Part shown: piece after piece, positions 14,102 to 14,261 of the stretch | Numbering within the stretch: position 1 is the stretch's first letter | Layout of the letters: every line of letters begins with the position of its first letter | NCBI GenBank assembly: GCA_034007295.1 | Contig: JAVERC010000065.1 | Coordinates: forward strand, 1 to 14,261 | Direction: 5' to 3' | Length of the DNA: 14,261 nt | Origin: JACKCP01 sp034007295 | GTDB taxonomy: Bacteria > Desulfobacterota > Desulfobacteria > Desulfobacterales > JACKCP01 | Translations under genes and position numbers: made by a program | The notes under the pieces: generated by a model | Told to the model about the DNA's origin: nothing | What the model saw: the letters and a program-made list of their open reading frames with translations, nothing else | The model's database searches: none

Positions 14102-14175
14102 ACTAAAATTAATAAATATTATGCAAAGAAATTTTGTAACCGCTCAATAAACCCCATCTATTCAAACCCAAAAAT

Positions 14176-14261
14176 TTATGAAATAGAATTTATATCCGGC
14201 AGTACATTTTTGTCAATGTATTGAGGAAGAAGTGCTTTGTAATCTTCTTCATGAAGTGCAT
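14176..14261 (-). CDS. C-terminal end of an unidentified protein (partial)
   Basis: The minus strand holds an open frame entering from the right edge and ending at TAA (14176-14178). It reads ALHEEDYKALLPQYIDKNVL followed by PDINSIS. The mix of charged and hydrophobic residues looks like genuine coding sequence. Only 27 residues are visible and no family can be named. It is followed by about 150 bp of non-coding DNA before moxR on the same strand, with no clear terminator between them. Confidence 0.55.
   Translation of the reverse strand, partial: ALHEEDYKALLPQYIDKNVLPDINSIS

Noticed and set aside
14134..14148. TTGTAA followed by CGCTCAAT, recalling the target duplication and end of the MITE-like element
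   Set aside because: Only 8 bp of the terminal repeat match, the orientation relative to TTGTAA is wrong, and there is no second end or duplication; chance is enough.

Overview
The window looks like chromosomal DNA of an AT-rich, anaerobe-type Gram-negative bacterium. My best guess is Desulfobacterota (Desulfobacterales-like). This is an inference from the gene order argS / SPOR protein / gatC / gatA / mutL and from the ArgRS and MutL sequence style; no marker gene in the window proves it.

Layout. (1) Positions 1-148, minus strand: two neighbouring serine tRNA genes, tRNA-Ser(GCU) cut by the window edge and a complete tRNA-Ser(UGA) with encoded CCA, with a candidate promoter at 164-191. (2) Positions 150-668: an AT-rich non-coding stretch with small hairpins and a promoter/leader for the next gene. 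(3) Positions 669-7631, plus strand, a housekeeping block: a small protein with an acidic tail and a terminator-like hairpin, argS, a membrane-anchored SPOR protein, gatC and gatA (transamidation of mischarged tRNAs), a 60-residue unknown protein, and mutL (mismatch repair, with its endonuclease motif). (4) Positions 7632-8534: an accessory island holding a DUF4160-DUF2442 gene pair. The DUF4160 gene is split by a roughly 196-bp non-coding insertion with terminal inverted repeats and a 6-bp direct repeat (TTGTAA). Removing the insertion restores a 78-codon reading frame exactly. The insertion carries two further internal fold-back structures, so it looks like a MITE. (5) Positions 8535-14026, minus strand: a tightly packed five-gene operon with gaps of 2-16 nt. 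In transcription order it encodes a MoxR-type AAA+ ATPase, a protein joining an HExxH metallopeptidase-like domain to a VWA-like domain, a protein of six 28-residue repeats, a crotonase-fold enoyl-CoA hydratase/isomerase and an amidohydrolase family 3 enzyme. A well-formed promoter and a perfect 12-bp palindrome lie upstream. (6) Positions 14176-14261: the C-terminal end of an unidentified minus-strand gene.

How the genes may work together. The housekeeping block serves tRNA charging, cell envelope and DNA repair. The minus-strand operon suggests a MoxR/VWA chaperone pair (a known partnership for maturing or remodelling metalloenzymes and complexes) with a repeat-protein adaptor, placed in one transcript with two metabolic enzymes. 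That the chaperone acts on those enzymes is a hypothesis only. The most notable signals are the MITE-split DUF4160 gene, the exact 28-residue periodicity of the repeat protein, and the composition of the operon.
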